DNA of 64,000 bases from Kitasatospora sp. NBC_01250 (GTDB lineage Bacteria > Actinomycetota > Actinomycetes > Streptomycetales > Streptomycetaceae), in contig NZ_CP108476.1 of NCBI RefSeq assembly GCF_036226465.1, forward strand, positions 5,394,001 through 5,458,000, written 5' to 3'. Numbering within the stretch: the stretch's first letter is position 1; each line of letters begins with the position of its first letter. Below the pieces are notes generated by a model, which worked only from the letters and a program-made list of their open reading frames with translations, had not been told where the DNA came from and made no database searches. The translations under genes were made by a program, and so were the position numbers. Shown in pieces: positions 7,697-17,312 of the stretch.

Positions 7697-8968
7697 CTAG
7701 AGCACCTCGACCGCCGCGCCGGTGAGGCGGCGTCGGCAGTCCAGGACGTACCGGGCGTGTTCGGTGATCGTGGCGTAGTCGAAGTCGTCGTGGTCGGCCA
7801 GCAGGACCACCGCGTCCGCCGCCGTCAGCTCCTCGGGGCTGGCGGTGACGCGGGTGACGCGGGAGAAGGGGCCGCGCTGGCCGGGCAGGTGGACGCGGGC
7901 CACGTGCGGATCGGCGGCGCGGACCTCGGCGCCCATCCGGGTGAGCAGCTCGGCGACCCGGGCGGCGGGGGTCTCGCGGGCGTCCCCGGTGTTCTTCTTG
8001 TAGGCCAGGCCGAGCAGCAGGATGCGCGAGCCCTTGACCGCCTGGCGGCGCTCGTTCAGCGCGGTGGCCAGGCGCCGCACCACGTAGTCGGGCATGTGGC
8101 TGTTGACGTCGTTGGCCAGCTCGACGAAGCGGAACGACCGGCCGAGCGCCCGCTCGACCCGCCAGGACAGGAACGAGGGGTCGATCGGCAGGCAGTGCCC
8201 GCCCACCCCCGGGCCCGGGTCGAAGCGCAGGTAGCCGAACGGCTTGGTGGCGGCGGCGTCGATCGCCTCCCAGATGTCGATGCCCAGCTCGTGGGCGAAC
8301 ACCGCGAGCTCGTTGACCAGGGCGATGTTGACGTGCCGGAAGGTGTTCTCCAGCAGCTTGGCCAGCTCGGCCTCCTTGCACGAGGAGACCGGCACCGTGC
8401 GCTCCACCAGCTGCCGGTAGAAGTCGTCCACCGCGTGCAGCGAGTCGGTGTCGATGCCGGAGACCACCTTCGGGGTGTTCTCCAGCCGCCACTGCTGGTT
8501 GCCCGGGTCGATCCGCTCGGGGCTGTAGCCGACCTGGAAGTCGATCCCGGCGCGCAGCCCCGAGCCCTTCTCCAGCAGCGGGGTGAGCAGCTCCTCGGTG
8601 GTGCCGGGATAGGTGGTGGACTCCAGCACCACCAGCGCCCCGGGCCGCAGCCGCTCGGCCAGCAGCCGGCCGGAGGCCTCGATGAAGGAGAGGTCGGGCA
8701 CCCCGTCCCGCAGCGGGGTGGGCACGGTGATCACGGCGACGTCGAAGCCGGCCAGGTCGGCCGGCTCCGCGGAGGGCCGGTAGCTGCCGTCGGCGAGCAG
8801 CGGCCGCAGCCGCGCGTTCGGGATGTCCTCCACGTACGAGTCGCCGCCGGCCAGCCGGGCGATCCGGCGCCGGTCGATGTCGTATCCGACGACCCGGTGG
8901 CCGACCTCGGCGGCGCGAACCGCGAGCGGGAGTCCGACGTAGCCCTGACCGGCGATGACGACACGCAT
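7697..8968 (-). CDS. Nucleotide-sugar dehydrogenase (UDP-sugar 6-dehydrogenase family)
   Basis: A 423-residue NAD-dependent enzyme oxidising a UDP-hexose C6 alcohol to a uronate. The N-terminal Rossmann motif is VVIAGQGYVGLPLA. The central domain has NTFRHVNIALVNELA, and the catalytic Cys lies at about residue 259 in GVGGHCLPIDP. The C-terminal UDP-binding domain starts near ILLLGLAYKKNTGD. The motif pattern fits the UDP-N-acetylmannosaminuronate (WecC) and UDP-glucose dehydrogenase group; the exact sugar cannot be assigned. ATG 8968 fits the family start, while upstream in-frame sequence is low-complexity Arg/Pro. No glycosyltransferase genes are adjacent, so it may supply cell-wall or exopolysaccharide synthesis encoded elsewhere. 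Confidence 0.88.
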   Translation of the reverse strand: MRVVIAGQGYVGLPLAVRAAEVGHRVVGYDIDRRRIARLAGGDSYVEDIPNARLRPLLADGSYRPSAEPADLAGFDVAVITVPTPLRDGVPDLSFIEASGRLLAERLRPGALVVLESTTYPGTTEELLTPLLEKGSGLRAGIDFQVGYSPERIDPGNQQWRLENTPKVVSGIDTDSLHAVDDFYRQLVERTVPVSSCKEAELAKLLENTFRHVNIALVNELAVFAHELGIDIWEAIDAAATKPFGYLRFDPGPGVGGHCLPIDPSFLSWRVERALGRSFRFVELANDVNSHMPDYVVRRLATALNERRQAVKGSRILLLGLAYKKNTGDARETPAARVAELLTRMGAEVRAADPHVARVHLPGQRGPFSRVTRVTASPEELTAADAVVLLADHDDFDYATITEHARYVLDCRRRLTGAAVEVL

Positions 8969-9505
8969 GGCGCTCAGCGTAGGGAGCGGGCGGCGCGGAA
9001 GTCGGCGGGCAGCACCCGTGCGGCGCAAAGATCACCGGAAAGAGGAGCCCGGACCGCGGCGGCCCCGAACGGCGGAGTGGAAACTGGGCCAGGACCCGTG
9101 GCGCCCTCCAGGAAAGGGCGCCACGACTCCCGACGCTCGGGCGGGCGCCCCCACCCAGGGTCGCCCGGCCTCGCACCCCGACCCCCATCGGAGTGCGCTG
9201 GTCCCGCTGCGCCATCCCCCACGGTTGGAGCGGCGGGCACGTGATCCATCCTGCGCGGTGTCCATGGACTCCCAGTGACAGGAGTGTGTCCAATTCTTGA
9301 CAATCGACCCTCCCGTCCGAACCGCAGGTCATGCCCATGGCCAGGCGGGAGCGGGTGACTGACGGAGTCGGCGTCGGTTGCTCGGCGTACCCTGGGAGCC
9401 TGACCCGGCCCCTGCACCGCGAGTGCCGGGCCCATCAAGCTGCCCGGTCGCAGATGAACGTCAGGCCGGGCGCTCCGCCTGGACGCAACGGGACGAGAAG
9501 ACTCC
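8969..9505. other. Divergent intergenic region upstream of mfd
   Basis: 537 bp separate the sugar dehydrogenase and mfd starts. The only signals I can point to are a TACCCT box at 9388-9393 (113 nt before mfd) and an isolated TTGACA at 9297-9302 without a good -10 at normal spacing. I found no convincing gene in it. Confidence 0.4.
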
Positions 9506-12500
9506 ATGAGCCTGACCGGTTTGCTCGATGTCGTGGTTCGCGACACCGCCCTCGCCGAGGCGATCGAGGCGGCGGCCAGCGGCCATCGCCCGCATCTCGA
9601 CCTGGTCGGCCCGCCCGCCGCGCGGCCGTTCGTGGTCGCCGCGCTGGCCCGCTCGCTGGCCGCGGGGGCCGGCGAGCGGGGCCGCCCGGTGCTCGCGGTG
9701 ACCGCCACCGGTCGGGAGGCCGAGGACCTGGCCGCCAGCCTGCGTTCGCTGCTGCCGCCGGACGCCGTCGCGGAGTACCCCGCCTGGGAGACGCTGCCGC
9801 ACGAGCGGCTCTCGCCGCGCTCGGACACCGTGGGCCGCCGGCTCGCGGTGCTGCGCCGGATCGTTCATCCGCGGGCCGACGACCCGTCCGCCGGGCCGGT
9901 GCAGGTGGTCGTCGCGCCGGTCCGCTCGGTGCTGCAGCCGCAGGTCAAGGGGCTGGCCGAGCTGGAGCCGGTGGCGCTGCGCGGTGGCGGGTCGGCGGAC
10001 CTGGACGAGGTGGCGCGGCGGCTGGCCGCGGCTGCCTATGCGCGGGTCGAACTGGTCGAGAAGCGCGGTGAGTTCGCGGTGCGCGGCGGCATCCTGGACG
10101 TCTTCCCGCCGACCGAGGAGCACCCGCTGCGGGTGGAGTTCTGGGGCGACGAGGTCGAGGAGATCCGGTACTTCAAGGTCGCCGACCAGCGCTCGCTGGA
10201 GATCGCCGAGCACGGGCTGTGGGCGCCGCCCTGCCGGGAGCTGCTGCTCACCGAGCAGGTGCGGGCACGGGCCGCGGAGCTCGCCGTGCGCCACCCCGAG
10301 CTGGCCGAGATCCTGGACAAGATCGCCGAGGGGATCGCGGTCGAGGGCATGGAGTCGCTGGCCCCGGTGCTGGTGGACGACATGGAGCTGCTGCTCGACG
10401 TGCTGCCGGCCGGCTCGGTCACGGTGGTCTGCGACCCCGAGCGGGTCCGCACCCGGGCGGCCGACCTGGTGGCGACCAGTCAGGAGTTCCTGCACGCCTC
10501 CTGGGTGGCGGCGGCCTCCGGCGGCGACCGCCCGATCGACGTCGAGCAGATCGACGTCTCCGCCGCCTCACTGCGCTCGCTGGCCGAGGTGCGCGAGCAC
10601 GCCGGCGCGATCGGCCTGCCCTGGTGGTCGGTCAGCCCGTTCGCGACCAGCGACGCGGAGGTCGGCTCGGTACTGGCCCGCGGCGGAGCCGCTGACTGGC
10701 ACAGTGACGGCAACACGCTGACCCTGGGCATGCACGCGGTGGAGGCCTACCGCGGCGACACCGCGCGGGCCGTGGCGGACGCCAAGGAGCGGCTGACCAC
10801 CGACTGGCGGGTCGTCATGGTGACGGAGGGTCAGGGTCCGGCCTCCCGGCTGGCGGAGGTGCTCGGCAACGAGGGCATCGCGGCCCGGCTGGTCCCGGAC
10901 CTGACCCAGGCGCCCACCCGCGACGTCGTCCACGTCGCCTGCGGCTCGATCGAGCACGGCTTCGTGGACGAGGCGCTCAAGCTCACGGTGATCACCGAGA
11001 CCGACCTGTCCGGGCAGCGCTCCTCCACCAAGGACATGCGCCGGATGCCGTCCCGGCGGCGCAACGCGATCGACCCGCTGGCCCTGGCGGCCGGCGACTA
11101 CGTGGTGCACGAGGCGCACGGGGTGGGCCGCTACGTCGAGATGGTGCAGCGCACCGTCCAGGGCGCCACCCGCGAGTACCTGGTGCTGGAGTACGCGCCG
11201 GCCAAGCGCGGGCACCCCGGCGACCGGCTCTTCGTGCCGACCGACCAGCTGGACCAGGTGACCAAGTACGTCGGCGGCGAGGCCCCGACCCTGCACCGGC
11301 TCGGCGGCGCGGACTGGGCCAAGACCAAGCAGCGGGCCAAGAAGGCGGTCAAGGAGATCGCCGCCGACCTGATCAAGCTCTACTCGGCCCGGATGGCCGC
11401 CCCCGGGTACACCTTCGGGCCGGACACGCCCTGGCAGCGCGAGCTGGAGGACGCGTTCCCGTACGCGGAGACGCCCGACCAGCTGACCACCATCGCCGAG
11501 GTCAAGTCCGACATGGAGAAGTCGGTCCCGATGGACCGGCTGATCTGCGGCGACGTCGGCTACGGGAAGACCGAGATCGCTGTGCGCGCGGCCTTCAAGG
11601 CGGTGCAGGACGGCAAGCAGGTGGCCGTGCTGGTGCCCACCACGCTGCTGGTGCAGCAGCACTTCTCGACCTTCGCCGAGCGGTACGCCAACTTCCCCGT
11701 GGTGGTCAAGGCGCTGTCACGGTTCCAGAGCGACACCGAGGCGAAGGCGGTCCTGGAGGGCCTGCGCGACGGGTCGGTGGACGTGGTGATCGGTACCCAC
11801 CGGCTCTTCTCCAGCGAGACGAAGTTCAAGGACCTCGGCCTGGTCATCGTGGACGAGGAGCAGCGCTTCGGCGTCGAGCACAAGGAGCAGCTGAAGAAGC
11901 TGCGGGCCAACGTGGACGTGCTGACGATGTCCGCGACCCCGATCCCGCGCACCCTGGAGATGGCGGTCACCGGCATCCGCGAGATGTCCACCATCACCAC
12001 CCCGCCGGAGGAGCGGCACCCGGTGCTGACCTTCGTCGGTCCCTACGACGAGAAGCAGATCTCGGCCGCGATCCGGCGTGAACTGCTGCGCGAGGGACAG
12101 GTCTTCTACATCCACAACCGGGTCGAGTCGATCGACAAGGCGGCCGCAAGGCTCAAGGACCTGGTGCCGGAGGCGCGGATCGCCACCGCGCACGGGCAGA
12201 TGGGGGAGACGGCCCTGGAGAAGGTGGTGGTCGACTTCTGGGAGAAGGAGTTCGACGTGCTGGTCTCCACCACGATCGTCGAGTCGGGCATCGACATCTC
12301 CAACGCCAACACGCTGATCGTGGAGCGCGGCGACACCTTCGGCCTCTCCCAGCTGCACCAGCTGCGCGGCCGGGTGGGCCGTGGCCGAGAGCGCGGCTAC
12401 GCCTACATGCTCTACCCGCCGGAGAAGCCGCTCACCGAGACCGCGCACGAGCGCCTGGCCACCATCGCCCAGCACACCGAGATGGGCGCGGGCATGTACG

Positions 12501-13144
12501 TGGCGATGAAGGACCTGGAGATCCGCGGTGCGGGCAACCTGCTCGGCGGCGAGCAGTCCGGGCACATCGCGGGCGTCGGCTTCGACCTCTACATGCGGAT
12601 GGTCGGCGAGGCGGTGGCCGAGTTCCGCGAGTCGCTGGCGGGCGGTGGCGGGGAGGTGGAGGAGGAGCCGCTGGAGGTGAAGATCGAGCTGCCGGTGGAC
12701 GCCCACGTGCCGCACGACTACGCACCGGGCGAGCGGCTGCGCCTGCAGGCGTACCGCTCGATCGCCGCGGTCAACTCCGAGGCCGACATCGAGCAGGTGC
12801 GCGCCGAACTCACCGACCGCTACGGCAAGCTGCCCGACCCGGTGGAGAATCTGCTGCTGGTGGCGGCGCTGCGGCTGTACGCGCGGCGCTGCGGGGTCGC
12901 GGACATCACGCTGCAGGGCGCGAACGTGCGCTTCGGCCCGGTCGAGCTGCGCGAGTCCCAGCAGCTGCGGCTGAACCGGCTCTACCCGCGCAGCCAGGTC
13001 AAGGCGGCCACCTCGCAGGTGCTGGTGCCGCGGCCGACGACCGCGCGGATCGGCGGCAAGCCGGTGGTCGGACGGGAGCTGCTGGCCTGGTGCGGGACCT
13101 TCCTGACTACCATGTTCGAGGAGCTGGCGGCGGCGAAGAAGTAG
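9506..13144 (+). CDS. mfd: Transcription-repair coupling factor
   Basis: Mfd removes RNA polymerase stalled at lesions and recruits UvrA; 1212 residues is slightly longer than the usual ~1150-1180. The N-terminal UvrB-like module includes LRSLLPPDAVAEYPAWETLP and FAVRGGILDVFPP. The RNAP-interacting domain contains GDYVVHEAHGVGRY. The RecG-like ATPase has Walker A GDVGYGKTEIA, the DEEQ box in VIVDEEQRFGVEHK, and MSATPIPRTLEMA. The TRG region shows GRVGRGRERGYAYML. The C-terminal regulatory domain ends at the gene end. ATG 9506 gives the family N-terminus. It appears monocistronic, with a convergent lipoprotein gene downstream. Confidence 0.97.
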   Translation: MSLTGLLDVVVRDTALAEAIEAAASGHRPHLDLVGPPAARPFVVAALARSLAAGAGERGRPVLAVTATGREAEDLAASLRSLLPPDAVAEYPAWETLPHERLSPRSDTVGRRLAVLRRIVHPRADDPSAGPVQVVVAPVRSVLQPQVKGLAELEPVALRGGGSADLDEVARRLAAAAYARVELVEKRGEFAVRGGILDVFPPTEEHPLRVEFWGDEVEEIRYFKVADQRSLEIAEHGLWAPPCRELLLTEQVRARAAELAVRHPELAEILDKIAEGIAVEGMESLAPVLVDDMELLLDVLPAGSVTVVCDPERVRTRAADLVATSQEFLHASWVAAASGGDRPIDVEQIDVSAASLRSLAEVREHAGAIGLPWWSVSPFATSDAEVGSVLARGGAADWHSDGNTLTLGMHAVEAYRGDTARAVADAKERLTTDWRVVMVTEGQGPASRLAEVLGNEGIAARLVPDLTQAPTRDVVHVACGSIEHGFVDEALKLTVITETDLSGQRSSTKDMRRMPSRRRNAIDPLALAAGDYVVHEAHGVGRYVEMVQRTVQGATREYLVLEYAPAKRGHPGDRLFVPTDQLDQVTKYVGGEAPTLHRLGGADWAKTKQRAKKAVKEIAADLIKLYSARMAAPGYTFGPDTPWQRELEDAFPYAETPDQLTTIAEVKSDMEKSVPMDRLICGDVGYGKTEIAVRAAFKAVQDGKQVAVLVPTTLLVQQHFSTFAERYANFPVVVKALSRFQSDTEAKAVLEGLRDGSVDVVIGTHRLFSSETKFKDLGLVIVDEEQRFGVEHKEQLKKLRANVDVLTMSATPIPRTLEMAVTGIREMSTITTPPEERHPVLTFVGPYDEKQISAAIRRELLREGQVFYIHNRVESIDKAAARLKDLVPEARIATAHGQMGETALEKVVVDFWEKEFDVLVSTTIVESGIDISNANTLIVERGDTFGLSQLHQLRGRVGRGRERGYAYMLYPPEKPLTETAHERLATIAQHTEMGAGMYVAMKDLEIRGAGNLLGGEQSGHIAGVGFDLYMRMVGEAVAEFRESLAGGGGEVEEEPLEVKIELPVDAHVPHDYAPGERLRLQAYRSIAAVNSEADIEQVRAELTDRYGKLPDPVENLLLVAALRLYARRCGVADITLQGANVRFGPVELRESQQLRLNRLYPRSQVKAATSQVLVPRPTTARIGGKPVVGRELLAWCGTFLTTMFEELAAAKK

Positions 13145-13250
13145 CGGACCCCCGGTTCCTGGGCGGCGGGTGGCCTCGTGCCACCCGCCGCTTGGTCGTT
13201 CCCGGCCGCTTGGTCGTTCCCAGCCGCCGGGCGCCCCGCACCGCCGGGGC

Positions 13251-13853
13251 TCAGCCGAGGTTCCACTGCCCGGCCTGGTCGGCGAAGCCGCTGTCGAGGC
13301 CGAACTGGGTCTTGGCGATCTTGGCGTCGGCGGGCACCTCGAAGGTGATGAAGCCGAGCGCGCTGTCGCCGGGGGCGATGTTCGCGGGGGTGGGGAAGCT
13401 CGGGCCGGCGGTGGTGTCGGCGATCACCGCGCTGTAGGACTGGCCCTTGTCGTCGAGCACGCCGGCGCCGTTGTCCGGGGCGTCGCTGTAGGCGGCGGTG
13501 CCGGTGTTCTTGATCCGGAACTGCACGGCGATCCAGCGCTTGCCGTCGGCGGGGTGGAAGTCGTTGGCGCTCGGGGCGTTGTCGACCACCTTGACCACGG
13601 TGACGTCGGCGGCGGCGCCCTTGTCCATGCCCTTGAGCGCGATGGTGTCGCCGACCTTGGCGTTGGCGGGGGCCTTGCTGCCGCCGGCCGCGGTGCTGGC
13701 GGAGCCGGCCGCGGCGGAGTTCTGCACGGGCTTGGTGCTGACCGTGCTGGTGCCGGTCGGCCCGCAGGCGGTGGTGGCCAGGGCCAGCAGGGCGGTGCCC
13801 GCCAGCAGACCGAGCGAGCTGGAGCGGCGGCGGGCGGTGGTGGTGCTGCGCAT
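13251..13853 (-). CDS. DUF4352-type secreted lipoprotein
   Basis: A 200-residue lipoprotein. It has an Arg-rich n-region, a hydrophobic core (LGLLAGTALLALA) and a lipobox with Cys in ATTACGP. A Ser/Ala-rich linker follows, then a beta-sandwich DUF4352 domain (GDTIALKG, WIAVQFRIKNTG, DKGQSYSAV, ITFEVPADAK). Such proteins sit on the outer face of the membrane and their role is generally unknown. ATG 13851-13853 has a GGA-rich site upstream and an n-region that fits; an upstream in-frame ATG at 13931 would give an unlikely leader. It is convergent with mfd. Confidence 0.82.
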   Translation of the reverse strand: MRSTTTARRRSSSLGLLAGTALLALATTACGPTGTSTVSTKPVQNSAAAGSASTAAGGSKAPANAKVGDTIALKGMDKGAAADVTVVKVVDNAPSANDFHPADGKRWIAVQFRIKNTGTAAYSDAPDNGAGVLDDKGQSYSAVIADTTAGPSFPTPANIAPGDSALGFITFEVPADAKIAKTQFGLDSGFADQAGQWNLG

Positions 13854-14038
13854 GGCGGGTCCCTCGGTTTTCAGGTGATCGCCCCGGTTGGCGACAGGTC
13901 CATCACAGCAGAGTACTGTGAACATCGTCAACAGAAAAATAAAGAACCTCTCTGTTCACGTGTGAACGGGGAGGTCGGGGCCGGGTGGCTATGCTGGATG
14001 ATCACAGTCGCTGTTGCCGCCTTCGCCGAGGAGCCGCC

Positions 14039-16117
14039 ATGCCGCCGAGTCCCGAGGTCACCGCCGTCGAGATCGCCCGGCTCGCCGGGGTCGGGCGGGC
14101 GGCCGTCAGCAACTGGCGCAAGCGGCACGCCGACTTCCCGCAGCCGGTGGGCGGCAGCGAGGCCAGCCCCACCTTCGCGCTGCCCCAGGTCGAGGACTGG
14201 CTCCGCCGCCAGGGCAAGATCGCCGAACTGCCGCTGGTGGAGCGCTGCCGCCAGCAGCTCGACGCGCTGCGCGACCCGGCCGGGAACCCGGGGGCCCCGC
14301 TGCTGCCGGCCGGCGCCTTCCTGCTCCTGCTGCACCGGGCGCCCCGGCGCTGGGCCGCGCTGGCCGGCGAGCCGGACACCCGGCTCGCCCTGGCGCTGCC
14401 CCGGGCGGTGGCCGAGGTCGTGGGCGAGCTGCTCGGCGACGCGGGGCTCGGGCTGCTGGAGCTGCCGACGCTCTACGGCAGCACGCAGCTCGAACTCTGC
14501 CGGATGCTGGCCCGGCTGACGGCGGAGCAGGGTGCCGCCGCGGCCTACGAAGCGCTGCTCACCACCTCCCGGCAGTCCGGCCAGCTGCCGCCGGAGGCCG
14601 CGGCCCTGCTCCTCGCGCTCGCCGGTGGGCCCGCGAGCATCCTCGACCCGTCCTGCGGGCTCGGCGCCGTCCTGCGCGCCGCCCCGGCCGACGCCGTGCG
14701 CCACGGTCAGGAGCGCGACCCCGTGACGGCCGGCGCCGCGCTGCTGCGGCTCGCGCTGCAGGCCGCTCCGGACGCTCCGGTGCCGCTGCCGCTGCACCTG
14801 GCCACCGGGGACGCGCTGCGTGCCGACGCCGACCCCGCGCTGCTCGTCGACGCGGTGCTCTGCCGCCCGCCGTACAACGAACGCGACTGGGGGTACGAGG
14901 AGTTGCGCTACGACGCGCGCTGGCTCTTCGACCGGACGCCACCGCGCGCCGAGCCCGAACTGGCCTGGCTGCTGCACTGCCTGGCGCACACCCGCCCCGG
15001 TGGTCTGACCGCGCTGCTGCTGCCGCCCACCGTCGCCTCCCGCCGCTCGGGCCGCCGCCTGCGCGCCGAACTCCTGCGCACCGGCGCGCTGCGCGCCGTC
15101 CTCGCGCTGCCGGCGGGGGCGGCACCGCCCTACGGCGTGCCGCTCCACCTGTGGCTGCTGCGCCGGCCCGATCCGCGGGGCGCTGCGCCGACCCGTCGGC
15201 TGCTGCTGCTGGACGCGACCGCCACCCAGCCCGAGCAGTTCGACTGGCCGATCCTGCACCGCACGGTGCTGGACGGCTGGCAGGCCTTCGACGCCGGTGG
15301 CGAGGTGGTCGAGCGGCTGGGCGTCCACCGGGTGCTGGACTCGATCGAGCTGCTCGACGACGACACCGACCTCGCCCCGGCCCGCCACCTGCCGCCGCCG
15401 ACCCCGGCGGGCGGCGCCTCGGCGCTGGCCGACCAGCGCGGGCGACTGGGCGAACTGCTCTCCATGCTGGCCGAGTTGGATCAGCGGCTGCCGGTGGTCG
15501 CGGAGACCGGGGCCGGCCAGGGTGCCCCGATGACCACCATCGGCGAGCTGGCCCGCGCCGGCGCCCTGGAGCTCTTCTCCTCCGGCGCAGGCCCGGCCGT
15601 CCGGCCGTGGGCCGAGGACCTGTCAGCCACCCCCGTGCTGACCGAGCAGGACCTCGCCGCCGGCCGCCGCCCGAGCGCCGCGCTGGCCGAGGCCGGTGCA
15701 CCGGGCGAGGGCGCGGCCCTGCTCGCCCGGCCCGGCGACGTGCTGGCCGCGGCCCTGGGCGGCGCCAGTGCGCTGGTCGTCCGCCCCGGCGACCCGGCCG
15801 ACGGCGCGGCTCTCGGCGCGCGCCTGCACCTGCTGCGTCCCGATCCGGCGCTGCTCGACCCGGAGTTCCTGGCGGGACGCCTGCGTTCCACCGCCGGTGC
15901 GCGCTCCGCCAGCAGCCACGCCTCCACCACCTCCCGCCTCGACGTCCGCCGGGTCCAGGTGCCCCGGTTGCCGATCGGGAGCCAGCGGGAGTTGGGCGAG
16001 GCCTTCGGCCGGATCGCCGCCTTCGCCGCCGGTCTGCGCCAGGCCGAGGAGCTGGGGCGGCAGTTGGCCCAGGGGCTGACGGACGGTCTGGCGGACGGCG
16101 GGCTGTCGCTGGGGTGA
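14039..16117 (+). CDS. HTH - N6-adenine methylase-like protein (degenerate catalytic motif)
   Basis: A 692-residue protein. Residues 5-60 form a helix-turn-helix (EIARLAGVGRAAVSNWRKR) with a specificity-helix tail (FALPQVEDWLRR). Residues about 180-420 resemble a type I HsdM/N6-methylase: motif I DPSCGLGAVL for AdoMet binding, and a motif IV position that reads CRPPYNERDW, so the first residue of the usual (N/D/S)PPY is Arg. The C-terminal ~200 residues resemble a target-recognition region (MTTIGELARAG, RLDVRRVQVPRLPIG). Similar HTH-methylase proteins occur in other streptomycetes, as I recall, also with altered NPPY. No hsdR or hsdS neighbour is present. It could be a DNA-binding regulator rather than an active methylase. 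ATG 14039 has GAGGAG upstream. Confidence 0.75.
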   Translation: MPPSPEVTAVEIARLAGVGRAAVSNWRKRHADFPQPVGGSEASPTFALPQVEDWLRRQGKIAELPLVERCRQQLDALRDPAGNPGAPLLPAGAFLLLLHRAPRRWAALAGEPDTRLALALPRAVAEVVGELLGDAGLGLLELPTLYGSTQLELCRMLARLTAEQGAAAAYEALLTTSRQSGQLPPEAAALLLALAGGPASILDPSCGLGAVLRAAPADAVRHGQERDPVTAGAALLRLALQAAPDAPVPLPLHLATGDALRADADPALLVDAVLCRPPYNERDWGYEELRYDARWLFDRTPPRAEPELAWLLHCLAHTRPGGLTALLLPPTVASRRSGRRLRAELLRTGALRAVLALPAGAAPPYGVPLHLWLLRRPDPRGAAPTRRLLLLDATATQPEQFDWPILHRTVLDGWQAFDAGGEVVERLGVHRVLDSIELLDDDTDLAPARHLPPPTPAGGASALADQRGRLGELLSMLAELDQRLPVVAETGAGQGAPMTTIGELARAGALELFSSGAGPAVRPWAEDLSATPVLTEQDLAAGRRPSAALAEAGAPGEGAALLARPGDVLAAALGGASALVVRPGDPADGAALGARLHLLRPDPALLDPEFLAGRLRSTAGARSASSHASTTSRLDVRRVQVPRLPIGSQRELGEAFGRIAAFAAGLRQAEELGRQLAQGLTDGLADGGLSLG

Positions 16118-16124
16118 GTGGAAC

Positions 16125-16511
16125 TCAGTTCTCCTGCAGCACCGCGAGGATGTTCCCCGCCGGGTCGGTGAACCACGCGATGTGCGGGCCGCCGCCGCGG
16201 AAGATGCCCTTCTCGTCGGTGGCCAGCCCGGGGTAGCGCTCGAACCGCACCCCGCGCCCGGCCAGCTCGTCGACGGCTTGCTCGACGTCGGCCACCGGGA
16301 AGTTGAGGACGGTGAACGACGCCGGGGCGTGGTCCTCCTTCGGGTAGATCAGCACCTCGCCGCCGCCGGGCAGGTGCAGGCGCAGCAGCCGGTACTGCTG
16401 CTCCATGGTCAGGTCGGAGACGTTCAGCCCCAGGGTCTCGGCGTAGAAGTGCTTGGCCTGGTCGAGGTCGTTCACGGAGAAGCTGCTGAAGGCCTTGCTG
16501 TTGTCGAACAT
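16125..16511 (-). CDS. VOC/glyoxalase-fold protein
   Basis: A 128-residue vicinal-oxygen-chelate domain protein with the paired betaalphabetabetabeta modules: SSFSVNDLDQAKHFYAETLG at the start of module one and VADVEQAVDELAGRGVRF in module two, ending IAWFTDPAGNILAVLQ. The Glu of the PDGN-like end motif is replaced by Ala-Val, so the metal site is not clearly canonical. Possible roles are antibiotic resistance, isomerase or dioxygenase; none can be chosen. The start at ATG 16511 begins exactly at the domain. Convergent with the methylase-like gene, 7 bp away. Confidence 0.82.
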   Translation of the reverse strand: MFDNSKAFSSFSVNDLDQAKHFYAETLGLNVSDLTMEQQYRLLRLHLPGGGEVLIYPKEDHAPASFTVLNFPVADVEQAVDELAGRGVRFERYPGLATDEKGIFRGGGPHIAWFTDPAGNILAVLQEN

Positions 16512-16745
16512 GGCGCGTCGTCCTGCTCTCGGTCGCCGGCCGCGCGGAGTTGCGGGCCTGCGTCCGATGATCCGGAGGCGGCCGGTCGTTGCGCCGCCAA
16601 CACGCTGGGAGCGGGCCGGGAAGCGGCGTCCGCCCGCGGGTGCGCACCGCCGCGGACGGGTCCGTGCTGGTCGCAGGCGGGGGAGGGGGCGTAGCGTGGG
16701 CGCGATTTTGTCGGTGGGGACTTCTTCGCGTGGGGGCGGATACGC

Positions 16746-17312
16746 ATGGCTGGCCAGTTTCCCGGGCAGTTCGGGCCGGTGGTGCCGGCGCCGGCGAAGG
16801 GGCCGTTCGGGGCGGGCGCGCGGGTGCTGCTCTGCCTGGTGGCGGTTCTGACGGGCGGCGTGCTCGGGTTCGTTCCCGCGGTGGCGCTGGCCGCGCGGCG
16901 CAGGCGGCGGGCGGACGTGCTGGGGGCGGTGGTGGTCGGGGCGCTGGCGGTGCTGCTGGTCGCCTGCGCGGTGATCGCGGGCGGGGACAAGCACGCGACG
17001 GTGGCCAACGGGACGGGCCAGGCCCTGGTGGGGGTGCTGATGCTCGGGGCGCCCGTGCACTTCCTGCTGATGGACCGTCGGCAGGTGTGGGGCGCGCCGT
17101 CCCCGGCGCCGCTGCCCGGGTACTGGCAGCCGGTGCCGGCGCCGGTGTACCAGCAGCCGGTGCCCCGGCCGGCCGGGCCCGTCCCGATGTACCAGCAGCC
17201 CCAGACCCAGACCCAGCCCCAACTGCAGACGCAGTCGGCCGCCGCGCCGCTGGACGAGCTGCAGCAGCTCGGCGAGCTGCTGCGCCGGCAGGCCGAGGAC
17301 GGTGGGCGGTGA
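16746..17312 (+). CDS. Small two-helix membrane protein coupled to the kinase gene
   Basis: A 188-residue protein of unknown function. Two hydrophobic segments at about 27-48 (VLLCLVAVLTGGVLGFVPAV) and 60-80, possibly a third at about 92-107, are separated by an Arg-rich loop (RRRRR). A Pro/Gln-rich tail with QTQTQPQ repeats follows and ends in a short helix (LDELQQLGELLRRQ). Its stop codon overlaps the kinase start in GTGA, so the two are translationally coupled. It is a candidate membrane anchor or substrate for the otherwise soluble kinase; this is inference. Confidence 0.65.
   Translation: MAGQFPGQFGPVVPAPAKGPFGAGARVLLCLVAVLTGGVLGFVPAVALAARRRRRADVLGAVVVGALAVLLVACAVIAGGDKHATVANGTGQALVGVLMLGAPVHFLLMDRRQVWGAPSPAPLPGYWQPVPAPVYQQPVPRPAGPVPMYQQPQTQTQPQLQTQSAAAPLDELQQLGELLRRQAEDGGR

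Noticed and set aside
6606..9338. A 900-codon minus-strand open frame across the coiled-coil gene and the sugar dehydrogenase
   Set aside because: It overlaps two well supported genes in other frames and encodes only low-complexity Arg/Ala/Ser/Gly sequence.
14039..16117. A complete restriction-modification system
   Set aside because: Only a methylase-like protein is present; no endonuclease or specificity gene adjoins it and the catalytic motif is altered.
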